A DNA stretch of 64,000 nt from assembly GCF_010500915.1 (NCBI RefSeq), contig NZ_JAAAWP010000004.1, positions 186,001 through 250,000 of the forward strand, given 5' to 3'. This document shows positions 8,719-17,812 of the stretch, piece by piece. The first letter of the stretch is position 1, and each line of letters opens with the position of its first letter. The DNA is from Alteromonas hispanica. GTDB lineage: Bacteria > Pseudomonadota > Gammaproteobacteria > Enterobacterales > Alteromonadaceae. Below the pieces are notes generated by a model. The model made no database searches, was not told the origin of the DNA, and saw nothing but the letters and a program-made list of their open reading frames with translations. Made by a program: the position numbers and the translations under genes.

Positions 8719-9781
8719 TACTAACGCTATTTCAACTAGCCTTGTATCGCTTGCAGATAAAGCCGAGTGGGATAGCTACGTAGCCGCCCACCCCCAGGCC
8801 ACTGCGTATCATAAGTTTGCATGGCAGCAGGCCGTAAACCATGCCTACAAGCACGCTATATACGGCGTAATAGCCAAGCAAGAAAATACAGGTAACACCG
8901 TAGGCGTTTTGCCCTGCGTATTAATAAAAACGCCACTAATAGGTAAAAAGCTGTGCAGTTTACCTTACTGCGATGTGGGCTATGCGTTGGCCGATAGCAA
9001 CGATATAGCACTGCAACTGCAGCAGTGTTTAACTCAGCAGCTTTCTGTAACTGGCAGTAAGGCGCTAGAAATGCGCGCGGTACAGGCCGCCCCCGTCGAT
9101 ACAAGCCAGCTTAACCATCAAAAAGTGCGTATGCTTTTGCCGCTGCCCAATACCAGTGAAGCATTAATGGCGGGCTTCAAATCTAAGCTTCGTAGCCAAA
9201 TAAGAAAAGCAGAGAAAAACGGGCTCACCGTTTCGCTGGGTACTAAGCAAGCATTAATTAACGACTTTTATACGGTATACACCAAGAACATGCGTGACTT
9301 GGGCTCGCCCGTGCATGCAAAAAAATGGTTTGAGCAAATAGTCAATGCTTACGAAGAGAGCTGTATTCTCAGCGTAGTGTATAAAGACAACACGCCCATT
9401 GGTGGTGGATTAGTAATTAAGAATACTACCAATGCCTCTATTCCATGGGCTTCTACCCTGCGCGATTACAATAAACTTGCTCCAAACATGTTGCTATATT
9501 GGTCGCTATTAGCACACTGCGCAGATTCAGGCATTGAAACCTTCGACTTCGGCCGCTCTACCTACGAAGAAGGCACCTACAAATTTAAAAAACAGTGGGG
9601 AGCACAGCCGCAGTTGTTAAATTGGCAGAAGTTTGATCAACACGGTGTACTGATAAAAGAGCAGGTAGCAGCTACATCACCAGGTAAACTGCGCCCCATC
9701 GCTGAAAATATGTGGCAAAAGCTTCCTATTACGTTTACCGTAACCGTTGGTTCGGCAATTAGACCGCATATCAGTTTATAG
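8711..9781 (+). CDS. FemAB-like acyltransferase of the XrtA/PEP-CTERM type
   Basis: This 356-residue double-GNAT protein resembles the FemAB family member regularly found with exosortase A (TIGR03019 as I recall it). Visible marks are AYHKFAWQQAVNHAYKH, the basic FKSKLRSQIRKAEKNGLTVS stretch that starts the second lobe, ILSVVYKDNTPIGGGLVIK, and FDFGRSTYEEGTYKFKKQWG near the C-terminus. FemAB-type enzymes transfer aminoacyl or acyl groups. In XrtA loci the target is unproved and may be the polysaccharide or the exported proteins. It follows the deacetylase with an 8-base overlap, consistent with deacetylation of an amino sugar followed by re-acylation. That link is inference. Confidence 0.83.
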   Translation: MSSTNAISTSLVSLADKAEWDSYVAAHPQATAYHKFAWQQAVNHAYKHAIYGVIAKQENTGNTVGVLPCVLIKTPLIGKKLCSLPYCDVGYALADSNDIALQLQQCLTQQLSVTGSKALEMRAVQAAPVDTSQLNHQKVRMLLPLPNTSEALMAGFKSKLRSQIRKAEKNGLTVSLGTKQALINDFYTVYTKNMRDLGSPVHAKKWFEQIVNAYEESCILSVVYKDNTPIGGGLVIKNTTNASIPWASTLRDYNKLAPNMLLYWSLLAHCADSGIETFDFGRSTYEEGTYKFKKQWGAQPQLLNWQKFDQHGVLIKEQVAATSPGKLRPIAENMWQKLPITFTVTVGSAIRPHISL

Positions 9782-9794
9782 GGAATAAGAAAAC

Positions 9795-11687
9795 ATGTGT
9801 GGCATTGCAGGTTTTAGTTTATTTAATTACAACGAAGGTGGTGAAAAGGCGTTGCATGACATGCATCACGCTATTTTGCACCGCGGGCCCGATGCCAGCG
9901 GTACCTATCTAGATGAGCACATTGGTTTGTGTCATCGCCGCTTAAGTATTCTGGATCTTTCAGAGGCGGGCAACCAACCTATGTTCTCTGCCGACGGTAA
10001 CTTAGTTATTGTATTTAATGGCGAAATTTATAACTTTTTAGAGCTTCGCGAAAGCTTAGCAGCACAAGGGGTACAATTTAAAAGCCACACCGATACCGAA
10101 GTTATTCTCGAGCTATATGCCCGCGAAGGTATTCAATGCCTTCAAAAGCTGAACGGCATGTTTGCCTTTGCTCTGTGGGACAAAACAAAACAAGAGCTAT
10201 TTATTGCCCGAGACCGATTAGGCAAAAAGCCCCTTTACTATTTTTCTGACAATGGTCGCTTTGCCTTTGGCTCAGAAATTAAAGCCATTCTGGCCTTACA
10301 AGATATTCCTCGAGACATTCGCTTAGACGCCGTATACGACTTTTTTGCCTATCAATACGTACCAGACCCTAAAAGCATCTTTCAGCATATTCATAAACTG
10401 CCACCTGCGCACTATATGGTGTTGAACAAAGATGGTTTTACCATCACCGAATATTGGGATTTAAGCTTCAAAAATACGTCAAGGGAGAGCGAAGAACACA
10501 ACAAAGCACGATTAAAAGCTCTTCTGGAAAAAGTAACAAAACAACGCATGATAAGCGACGTGCCGTTAGGTGCTTTTTTAAGTGGAGGTGTAGATAGCTC
10601 TGGCGTGGTTGCCATGATGGCAGAAGCAAGCCCAACGCCTGTAAAAACCTGTACCATTGGGTTTGATAACAAAGACTTTAACGAAGCAGACTTTGCGCGG
10701 GAGATAGCAGAGAAATATAATACAGAACACCATGAGTTCACAGTACATCAAAACGTTGCTGAGCAATTAGAACATATCGTTAGTTTTTTTGATGAACCCT
10801 TTGCCGACCCATCATTGGTGCCCACTTATTTTGTATCGGAACTTGCCAGAAAAGCAGTAACGGTAGCCCTTGCTGGTGACGGTGGCGATGAAATGTTTGC
10901 AGGGTATGAAAAATATACCACTGATAACATTGAAAATAAGCTACGCAATAAATTTCCAGAAAGCGTGCGCAAAACCCTATTCCCAACTCTGGCAAGCCTT
11001 GCCGGAAGAGTACCAGGCACAGTAGGCAAAAAAGCAAAATCGCTGTTAACTACTCTAAGCCACGACGCAGCCATGGGCTTTTACATTACCAACAGCATGA
11101 TTACCGATGAAATGTGGAATAGCTTGGTAAAACCCGACGTAGCTGAAAAGCTGCAAGGCTACCATCCTAGTCACTACACTATCGACACTTATCACAAAGC
11201 CGATGGCCCGGATCATTTAAGTAAAATATTGTACACCGACATTAAAACCTACATGACAGGCGATATTTTAGTAAAAGTTGACAGAATGAGCATGGCAAAC
11301 TCGTTAGAAGTGAGGGCGCCCATTCTAGATTATCAAGTAGCCGAATTTGCCGCTTCTCTGCCCTCTGAACAAAAATATCGTGACGGAGAAAAAAAATACC
11401 TGCTAAAAGAAGTATTCAAACCTTTCATTCCTGAATCTTTACTTTATAGAAAGAAAATGGGATTCAGTACTCCATTAGATGAGTGGTTTAGAGGTGAGTT
11501 GAAGACACTTGCTGAAACTCGTTTTTTCGACCGTAAAAGTGGGTTAACTGATATTTTTAACGTTTCTGAATTTCAAAAGGTTTGGACAGAGCACCAATCT
11601 AAAAAATCTAACTTTGGCATAATACTATGGAGTATGCTCATGTATGACTTGTGGTATAAGGCATATGTAGCTGAGAAAAATGAATAA
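9795..11687 (+). CDS. AsnB-type glutamine amidotransferase (XrtA-associated asparagine synthetase-like)
   Basis: The N-terminal MCGIAGF places the class II glutaminase nucleophile Cys2 directly after the start. HRGPDASG, HRRLSILDLS and VFNGEIYNFLELR follow, as expected for the glutaminase domain (about residues 1-200). The synthetase domain has the ATP-pyrophosphatase loop LSGGVDSSGV near residue 263 and AGDGGDEMFAGY near 362. The 630-residue length and setting match the exosortase A-associated amidotransferase family rather than housekeeping AsnB of about 550 residues. The likely reaction is ATP-dependent amidation of a carboxyl group, probably a uronic acid of the polysaccharide. It lies 13 bases after the FemAB-like gene, preceded by a GGGAATAAG ribosome site, and overlaps the next gene by 8 bases. 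Confidence 0.85.
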   Translation: MCGIAGFSLFNYNEGGEKALHDMHHAILHRGPDASGTYLDEHIGLCHRRLSILDLSEAGNQPMFSADGNLVIVFNGEIYNFLELRESLAAQGVQFKSHTDTEVILELYAREGIQCLQKLNGMFAFALWDKTKQELFIARDRLGKKPLYYFSDNGRFAFGSEIKAILALQDIPRDIRLDAVYDFFAYQYVPDPKSIFQHIHKLPPAHYMVLNKDGFTITEYWDLSFKNTSRESEEHNKARLKALLEKVTKQRMISDVPLGAFLSGGVDSSGVVAMMAEASPTPVKTCTIGFDNKDFNEADFAREIAEKYNTEHHEFTVHQNVAEQLEHIVSFFDEPFADPSLVPTYFVSELARKAVTVALAGDGGDEMFAGYEKYTTDNIENKLRNKFPESVRKTLFPTLASLAGRVPGTVGKKAKSLLTTLSHDAAMGFYITNSMITDEMWNSLVKPDVAEKLQGYHPSHYTIDTYHKADGPDHLSKILYTDIKTYMTGDILVKVDRMSMANSLEVRAPILDYQVAEFAASLPSEQKYRDGEKKYLLKEVFKPFIPESLLYRKKMGFSTPLDEWFRGELKTLAETRFFDRKSGLTDIFNVSEFQKVWTEHQSKKSNFGIILWSMLMYDLWYKAYVAEKNE

Positions 11688-12726
11688 AGAAACTTCACTA
11701 TACCTTGATTTTGTTAGGTTCATTAGCGCTTTAGTCGTTTTTCTAGGTCATGCGGCCGGTAAGCTGACGAGTGGATTTTTGTGGCAATTGAATGAGTATT
11801 TGTCAGCAGCGGTAATGGTATTTTTTGTCTTATCTGGATACGTTATAGCTTTTGTAACTGACAAGAAAGAAAAAGATGTACAGAGTTACTTAATAGCGCG
11901 AATATCAAGATTTTCTTCTGTTGCAATTCCTGCGTTATTACTTACAGCCCTCCTTGATGGAGTTGGAAGCAGTATAAATAACGAACTTTACTTTGGCGGT
12001 CCTTGGCCAGAGCCAAATAACAACTTGATAAATTATGTTCTTTCAGCATTATTTATACAAAACGTCTGGGGGCTAAACCTGAACCCTGGCATCAATGTTC
12101 CTTTCTGGTCCCTTAGTTTCGAATTTGGGTTTTACTTGATTTTCGCAGCTTTTGTATTTACAACTGGAAGAAAAAGAATCCTTACAATCATAGGACTGTT
12201 TTTATTTCTCGGACCAAATATTATTACCTATTTACCAATCTGGCTAATGGGTGTCGTTGTATATTTTGCCCATAAGCATGTTATTCCGAAGAACTCTATA
12301 GTTTGTGGAATTGCTTTTATTGCAACTGCTCTTGCGTTAGTTTTTTTAGTTCCTTCTATTAAAGATCACTTTCATCATACTCCTTCTTTCTTCTTAGGTA
12401 AGAGAAATGTTCTCGCTGATTATATTTTTGCGCTCCTATTCTCGGCCAACCTTTATTTAAGTATCTATGCTACTAGTTTGATAGCTTTGCTCGCCCCTTT
12501 CCGGCCTCATATTATTTATTTGGCAAGCTGTTCATTTTCATTATACCTTTTCCATAGACCCCTCATACAGTTCTTTGCTGCACTAGAAGTCGGAGAACCA
12601 TCCAGCTTTAGCAGTAGGTTTTTAGTCATCGGCGGTACCCTTTTTGTTGTATTTACCTTTGGTGCTTGGGCTGAAAGGCAAAAAACTTTTGTAAAACAAA
12701 AATTAACTGAACTAACAAAAAAGTAA
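11680..12726 (+). CDS. Acyltransferase 3 family membrane protein (OafA-like)
   Basis: This integral membrane protein of 348 residues has about ten hydrophobic segments. The family signature is at the N-terminus: YLDFVRFISALVVFLGHAAG, with the conserved Arg and the His proposed as catalytic in OafA-type O-acetyltransferases. FFVLSGYVIAF follows, then FWSLSFEFGFYL (the WSL-E motif). The last helices carry SFSLYLFHRPLIQFF. It probably acetylates the polysaccharide with acetyl groups moved across the inner membrane. Base composition becomes clearly more AT-rich from about this gene on, suggesting the start of the variable, transferred centre of the locus. Confidence 0.87.
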   Translation: MNKETSLYLDFVRFISALVVFLGHAAGKLTSGFLWQLNEYLSAAVMVFFVLSGYVIAFVTDKKEKDVQSYLIARISRFSSVAIPALLLTALLDGVGSSINNELYFGGPWPEPNNNLINYVLSALFIQNVWGLNLNPGINVPFWSLSFEFGFYLIFAAFVFTTGRKRILTIIGLFLFLGPNIITYLPIWLMGVVVYFAHKHVIPKNSIVCGIAFIATALALVFLVPSIKDHFHHTPSFFLGKRNVLADYIFALLFSANLYLSIYATSLIALLAPFRPHIIYLASCSFSLYLFHRPLIQFFAALEVGEPSSFSSRFLVIGGTLFVVFTFGAWAERQKTFVKQKLTELTKK

Positions 12727-12735
12727 TTATTACTT

Positions 12736-13857
12736 ATGAAAATAGGAATTTATTGTGAATCGGTCAAAGTGTCTAATAAAACAGGGATTAGCCGATATGT
12801 TATTGGACTAGTTGAAGCGTTGCTGAAAGAAAAATCCGATAATATTTTTTATCTATACTATCAATCCGACAGTGTTTTTTCTAAGCCGTTGCCTTGGCTC
12901 TACTCACATCCGCAAGTTATACATAGACCAATCTTCAGTCCTAGCGATTTAGCATCGAACAGACCAAGGATATGGTGGGACTACTTACTTCCATTTCATA
13001 TCTGGAAGGATAAGATCTCGGTTTTTCATGGTCCTAATCACTTCCTTCCCAAGACAAAGGTACCTACCGTATTGACTATTCATGATCTCGCTTACTTTTA
13101 TATGAATGTCCATGGCCCCGGACTTGACAGAATTTTACGGCATTGGACAACTACAAGTATGCAAAGAGCAACAAAAGTGATTACTGTTTCTAACTCAACC
13201 AAGAACGACTGCATACGTGAAAACTGTCCGTCAGAAAAAATTTCGACTATTTATCAAGGGTTTGAAGGAAACAGGCTCGCTAAGTTGAGTGAACCAGATT
13301 TACAAAAACCATACATATTGTTTTTGGGCACGCTGCAACCTAGGAAAAATATTGATTTTTTGATAAACGCTTTCTCAAACTGCGCTCAGAAAATACCTCA
13401 TCAGCTGATCATAGCAGGTGCGCCAGGGCCTAGTTCAAGGGCTGTACTAAAGGCAATAGAACATCACAATCTTGAAGAACGAATAAAAGTAACTGGATTT
13501 ATTTCGGATACAGAAAGACAAGAACTCTATTTGGGTGCGAGTTGTTTTGTTTATCCCAGTAAATATGAGGGTTTTGGTTTGGTTGTGCTAGAAGCAATGT
13601 CGTACGGCGTTCCCGTAATAACAACTAACAACAGTTCTTTGCCTGAAGCAGTAGGATCTGCTGGAGTTACAGTTAACGAAAATAGCACCGAGGAACTCTC
13701 AGGAGCAATTTTAAAAATAGTAACCTGTGAAGAAACTCGACTGGAACTTAGGAGAAAAGGCCTTGCACATGTGAAGTCTTTTTCATGGGATAGATGTTCT
13801 AAAAATACGCTTAAAGTATACGAGGAAGCTACAAAGATAAAAGGAATTAAGCAATGA
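12736..13857 (+). CDS. Family 4 glycosyltransferase (mannosyltransferase-like)
   Basis: The N-terminal domain reads MKIGIYCESVKVSNKTGISRYV, a glycine-turn start typical of WbdB/MtfB-like GT4 enzymes. VFHGPNHFLP and VLTIHDLAYFY follow, then ATKVITVSNSTKNDC. The C-terminal domain has ILFLGTLQPRKNIDFLINAF, IKVTGFISDTE and SKYEGFGLVVLEAMSYGVPVI with the E-x7-E donor-binding pair. There is no membrane helix. It lies 9 bases after the acyltransferase gene, preceded by an AT-rich stretch with only a weak ribosome site. Its stop overlaps the following start as ATGA. Role: transfer of one hexose to the growing repeat unit; the sugar cannot be told. Confidence 0.86.
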   Translation: MKIGIYCESVKVSNKTGISRYVIGLVEALLKEKSDNIFYLYYQSDSVFSKPLPWLYSHPQVIHRPIFSPSDLASNRPRIWWDYLLPFHIWKDKISVFHGPNHFLPKTKVPTVLTIHDLAYFYMNVHGPGLDRILRHWTTTSMQRATKVITVSNSTKNDCIRENCPSEKISTIYQGFEGNRLAKLSEPDLQKPYILFLGTLQPRKNIDFLINAFSNCAQKIPHQLIIAGAPGPSSRAVLKAIEHHNLEERIKVTGFISDTERQELYLGASCFVYPSKYEGFGLVVLEAMSYGVPVITTNNSSLPEAVGSAGVTVNENSTEELSGAILKIVTCEETRLELRRKGLAHVKSFSWDRCSKNTLKVYEEATKIKGIKQ

Positions 13858-14801
13858 AAAGCATAACTCTAGTCATCGCAACGTACAATAGCGTAAATAC
13901 CTTAAAAAGAACTTTGGAAAGTGTAAACTCTCTTGAGCCTGTGCATGGTGTAGAAACTCAAGTCGTGGTTATAAATAACAACAGTACTGACAAGACCGAT
14001 GAATTTCTTAATGCATACAATTGCCAGTTTCAATTCTTAAAATTGTTTCAAATCAACCAGGGACAGAATTACGCCAAAAACACTCTATTTTCTGAAAAAG
14101 TTAAGCTCGGCGATCTAGTAGTTTTCACTGATGATGACGTTATTCTTCCTCCTCACTTCTTGCAAAAATATGCCGATGCAGCAAAGCAGCAAAGTAATTT
14201 CGATATATTTGGAGGCACCGTTGAGGCCTTATGGCCCTCAAACCCACCGCCAAATATGTTAAGAGGTATCGATGTTGCCGTAGCATTTGCTGTCACGCCA
14301 GAAGAAAAGGGATATAAAACTGGTGAAGTCAGTCCTACAAAGATGCATGGCCCAAACTTTGCCATTAGGAGACGTATATTCGACGCGGGATTTAAATTTA
14401 ATGAAAGTGTTGGCCCTAATGGCAGTAACTATATGATGGGAAGCGAGACTGAGTTGCTATACCGGTTAAAGAACCATGGTTTTAGAGCATTTTTTGACTC
14501 ATTAAACGCTGTTCAGCACATTATTAGAGAAAAGCAGCTTACGGATGACTGGATAGCAAGCCGAGCACACAAGGCTGGCCGCTCTTTAATTATGCATCAA
14601 GCTAGGCAAGGCCAAAAAATATTGTCATCTGAACTTTTTGGTTATCCAAGATGGGCAGTTAAAGAAAAGTTGTTGCTAAAAGCTAAATTGGTACTAGCTC
14701 CGAAAGGACATGTCGACTATTACAGATTGCTATGGCGTTACAATCACATAGCGGGATATTGTGCCGAGTACAAAAAAAAGGCGTTTTTGGATTTTCTCTA
14801 A
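13854..14801 (+). CDS. Family 2 glycosyltransferase
   Basis: A GT-A enzyme of 315 residues: ITLVIATYNSVNTLKRTLESV at the start, VVINNNSTDKTDEF, INQGQNYAKN, and VVFTDDDVILPPHFL with the DDD metal/nucleotide motif. KMHGPNFAIRRRIFD and GSETELLYRLKNHGFRAFFD give the late acidic motif and the usual arginine contact. No membrane helix is evident. The start codon overlaps the preceding stop in ATGA, so translation is coupled. It is the last gene of the long rightward operon and converges on the O-ligase gene with only 7 bases between the stops. Confidence 0.86.
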   Translation: MKSITLVIATYNSVNTLKRTLESVNSLEPVHGVETQVVVINNNSTDKTDEFLNAYNCQFQFLKLFQINQGQNYAKNTLFSEKVKLGDLVVFTDDDVILPPHFLQKYADAAKQQSNFDIFGGTVEALWPSNPPPNMLRGIDVAVAFAVTPEEKGYKTGEVSPTKMHGPNFAIRRRIFDAGFKFNESVGPNGSNYMMGSETELLYRLKNHGFRAFFDSLNAVQHIIREKQLTDDWIASRAHKAGRSLIMHQARQGQKILSSELFGYPRWAVKEKLLLKAKLVLAPKGHVDYYRLLWRYNHIAGYCAEYKKKAFLDFL

Positions 14802-14808
14802 AAAATAT

Positions 14809-16095
14809 CTACTTGGGTGAAGCTGGAACATTACCAGCTTTCACCATACAGTAGTTTGTGCTCATCAAAACAAGAAGAAAATAAAATGGCTCGAACACTA
14901 TAAGATCAAGAAAAACGGCTCCAACAAAATACCCCACTAAGCCACCTGCGCAAGCCAGATTAATATAGCCATTAACAGAATCACCCTGTTTATGTTTTCT
15001 CACATACTTGTATTGCCTGAAAGACACAATGAAAAAAGATAAATAGATCAATCCAGCCATTATTCCCGTGTTTGCAGAAAAATTTAAAAACGTGTTGTGA
15101 GCAACGTGAGGCGACTTTCCTGGAAACAGCACAGCAGACGCATACTGAAAGCGTTGCGGTCCGGCTCCAAGAAGCGGATGCTCTAGCGCAATATCAAAAC
15201 CAACCCCCCAAGATACCAGTCTTGGGTTTAAAGGAACATCTGCATTCTCTTGTTGCGCCTGCGCTACCGTTGAAGTAGTTCTACTTGTTAACATAGCGCC
15301 CTGCCAAATAAGCATTGCTGCAAACCCTGCTAGCACCGCTAAGTTCAATGTTTTAGACCTCATTACCATTACGAAGAACAATGTAACTGCGGCAGCGCTG
15401 AGCAATGCACCACGAGAGGCAAATAATATTAATGCGTGCCAAACCAAGGGCACTGACAATATAAGGAAGTATTTAATGAGCTTTTGCTTAAAAAAAGTAA
15501 TGCCAAACATTACAAATCCCAGGCCTGTTGTTAAAACGATTGACATTACATTTCCATCTCTATATGGACTTTTATGTAACCCTAACAATCTTCCCCATTT
15601 AAACATGTACCAATTACCAGCGAAGTAATGATCATTAGCCCAATAAGCAAAATACAACACCACTAAAATATACATAAAACCAAAATACTTGATCGTATTT
15701 TCACTGTTAATAAGGCCCAGAACAACGGTATACATGATCGCTATAGTCGTGAAGGTTTCAACCATTAAATCACCGCTAACCAATGAGAAATAAGTATCAT
15801 ACGGAGTTAATGCGTTTGATAAATGAAAGATTAAAAGTAGCCCCATCACCCCCTTAAACTGGCCAGTTTTATAAACTTCCCAATTAACATTCCCCTGAAG
15901 TATCTGCCATCCCCAAGCTAGAATGGCTATAGCTGCTGAAACAGTGAATATTGAAAAACTATCGAACGCCCAGTTCCAAATGTATTGAGGTTGAAGTATT
16001 GATACGGTCGAATAAAGTAGAGCTGATACCCAAGGAGCACTACTAATAAGAATAGCACTGATAAAAACGCTAAAAAAAACAAGTAACTTAATCAT
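14809..16095 (-). CDS. O-antigen ligase/polymerase-like membrane protein (Wzy_C type, XrtA-associated)
   Basis: The 428-residue protein has about eleven hydrophobic segments and one long periplasmic loop. The loop carries RLVSWGVGFDIALEHPLLGAGPQRFQ and SPHVAHNTFLNF, which is the Wzy_C/WaaL arrangement with the conserved His in the AHN motif. The N-terminal half, IWNWAFDSFSI and HKSPYRDGNVM, is like the exosortase A-associated O-glycosylation ligase family (TIGR03097 as I recall it). Two roles are possible: polymerising repeat units, or ligating glycan to exported protein. It ends a leftward operon running from about 22.5 kb. Confidence 0.82.
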   Translation of the reverse strand: MIKLLVFFSVFISAILISSAPWVSALLYSTVSILQPQYIWNWAFDSFSIFTVSAAIAILAWGWQILQGNVNWEVYKTGQFKGVMGLLLIFHLSNALTPYDTYFSLVSGDLMVETFTTIAIMYTVVLGLINSENTIKYFGFMYILVVLYFAYWANDHYFAGNWYMFKWGRLLGLHKSPYRDGNVMSIVLTTGLGFVMFGITFFKQKLIKYFLILSVPLVWHALILFASRGALLSAAAVTLFFVMVMRSKTLNLAVLAGFAAMLIWQGAMLTSRTTSTVAQAQQENADVPLNPRLVSWGVGFDIALEHPLLGAGPQRFQYASAVLFPGKSPHVAHNTFLNFSANTGIMAGLIYLSFFIVSFRQYKYVRKHKQGDSVNGYINLACAGGLVGYFVGAVFLDLIVFEPFYFLLVLMSTNYCMVKAGNVPASPK

Positions 16096-16114
16096 TTAGA
16101 TATTTCAGCGCCAT

Positions 16115-16969
16115 TTATTTTGATAAGAGTTTAATGAGGCGACGTCTTACTAAACGACGCTGAAACCATGATAGATGAGCAGACTTGTTAGCAAAATCTT
16201 TCCATATTTCTTTGTTTATTCCATGCATACTTGCTGGCCAGTTTGATAAGGCCGTGTTGTCAAGAATACTTTCTTGAAGTTTGCCCAGCTCATAACGCGC
16301 AATTCTGTTGAAATAAAGATTTATATCATCTCTTTTGAACACTGACAGACTTTCAAAACTGTAGCCTACATCCTCAAGCCATGTGGTACGCTCAGGTAAG
16401 TTTGTTTTTTCAAATTTCAAGTCAGTATTAACTGCTTTTGTTAGAAAAGAGTCTATCCAGTTTAACCCTATAGGCAAACGAAAGTTAGCCTCTCTAATTC
16501 TTTGAACAAAACTATTTTTCACACCATATAGATTTCCAAAAAAACACGAACGCTCTAAGACTAATTCGCGATAAAATGTAAGGTTTCGTCCAGTTAATGG
16601 TAGTCCGGCTATTACAACTGTTCTTTCTGGTGTACTTACCAACTTATTGTGCAGTTTAGGAAAACAGTTTTGTGAAAAATTTACGTCTGCATCTACGAAA
16701 AAGTGTGTGCTTACATCGTCGGCCAATTCATGCATGTACTTATTCCATGCATTACACTTGTCACCTAGGCGAATAACTTCTATACAGAGCTTGTCAAACC
16801 CAAGAGCATCTCTCGCGGCATTTGCTACTTCAACAGTTCTATCTGAGCAACCGTTTGCGATTAAATAGAACTTATTTAGCGACTCATCAACGCTCTCAAA
16901 AACACTGTTAATCGAAGATGTGATGTTTTTCTCTTCATTATAAGCAAACATCACAACATTATATTTCAT
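16115..16969 (-). CDS. Family 2 glycosyltransferase
   Basis: This 284-residue GT-A enzyme starts NVVMFAYNEEKNITSSINSVF, with YLIANGCSDRTVEVAN as the nucleotide-binding turn and THFFVDADVNFSQNCF carrying the DAD motif. The later part has FLTKAVNTDLKF and TTWLEDVGYSFE, where the ED pair fits the catalytic-base position. No membrane helices are clear. It lies between the ligase gene (about 20 bases) and the transglutaminase-like gene (about 20 bases) in a leftward operon. It probably builds a side branch or part of the backbone of the repeat unit. Confidence 0.83.
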   Translation of the reverse strand: MKYNVVMFAYNEEKNITSSINSVFESVDESLNKFYLIANGCSDRTVEVANAARDALGFDKLCIEVIRLGDKCNAWNKYMHELADDVSTHFFVDADVNFSQNCFPKLHNKLVSTPERTVVIAGLPLTGRNLTFYRELVLERSCFFGNLYGVKNSFVQRIREANFRLPIGLNWIDSFLTKAVNTDLKFEKTNLPERTTWLEDVGYSFESLSVFKRDDINLYFNRIARYELGKLQESILDNTALSNWPASMHGINKEIWKDFANKSAHLSWFQRRLVRRRLIKLLSK

Positions 16970-16990
16970 CGCTATTAAATCCTTAAACGC

Positions 16991-17812
16991 CTAGTCTTGT
17001 CTTTGAGCTACCGTTTTTTTATTGATATGCAGAATAAAAGACACAGCCAATAAAATAAATGGGAGAAGCCATTTTAATAAATAGGCTGCTTTCTCAAAAT
17101 AGTATTTTTTTGTTACAAAATGAGCGGTGCCATCCCAGTGCTGGAACGTACCTCCTTTAACACCTTTGGCAACTATACCTTCTCCATCCCCCGTTCTTCC
17201 TAGTTGTGATTGAAAACCGCCTATAAGCTCATCTGTGGCATTTGTGTAATAATCAATACCGTTATCTAAAACAACGCCAAAATCTGCATCTAATAATAAC
17301 GTTTTATTATCTATATACGCTTCAACCATAACATGTCCCGGAATGGTGACAATTTTATTCTCTATTTTATTTTCATCTAGTAAACCGGAAAGTGTCATGG
17401 ATGCATCACCACAAATACCGATACCTCGTTCAATACTTTTCTGCGGGTTAGTAAAGTGATAGCGCTCAAACTCAGGAATAGGAGTTATAATACCGACGAT
17501 ATAGAGTATATAGTTTTCCCATACTGGAACGCGTTGATGATATTTATCTGGGTCGTAATTCTGCCACTTTAGGTGAGCTATGCCTGCAGCCAAATCATAA
17601 GTTATGCGACGAGAGAACTGCTCATCCGTCTCATCCGCTTTCTTTTTGATTCGACTTTTTAAGTCATCGTGACTGATACTAACGTCGTTAATACCAAATC
17701 TCAGCACATCTGGCGTAAGTCCTTCTGGCTTTAAGCTTTGAGTCAAACCATAAAGATTTACCGACAGCAGCAAGGTTCCAATGAAAAAAAAGATGAATTT
17801 CGCAATAGTCAT
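16991..17812 (-). CDS. Membrane-anchored transglutaminase-like protein
   Basis: A hydrophobic helix at about residues 3-22 and another at about 240-262 bracket a soluble domain, probably periplasmic. The domain contains a transglutaminase-like Cys-His-Asp set: GIGICGDASMTL (Cys134), TIPGHVMVEAYI (His160) and LLLDADFGV (Asp175). A conserved GIAHLKWQNY segment precedes it. Such domains are peptidases or acyltransferases, and a bare triad does not tell which. A short basic tail follows the second helix. Its start overlaps the neighbouring glycosyltransferase stop as ATGA. Its place among sugar genes suggests modification of a peptide or amino-acid substituent of the polysaccharide, or of an exported protein; this is inference. 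Confidence 0.7.
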   Translation of the reverse strand: MTIAKFIFFFIGTLLLSVNLYGLTQSLKPEGLTPDVLRFGINDVSISHDDLKSRIKKKADETDEQFSRRITYDLAAGIAHLKWQNYDPDKYHQRVPVWENYILYIVGIITPIPEFERYHFTNPQKSIERGIGICGDASMTLSGLLDENKIENKIVTIPGHVMVEAYIDNKTLLLDADFGVVLDNGIDYYTNATDELIGGFQSQLGRTGDGEGIVAKGVKGGTFQHWDGTAHFVTKKYYFEKAAYLLKWLLPFILLAVSFILHINKKTVAQRQD

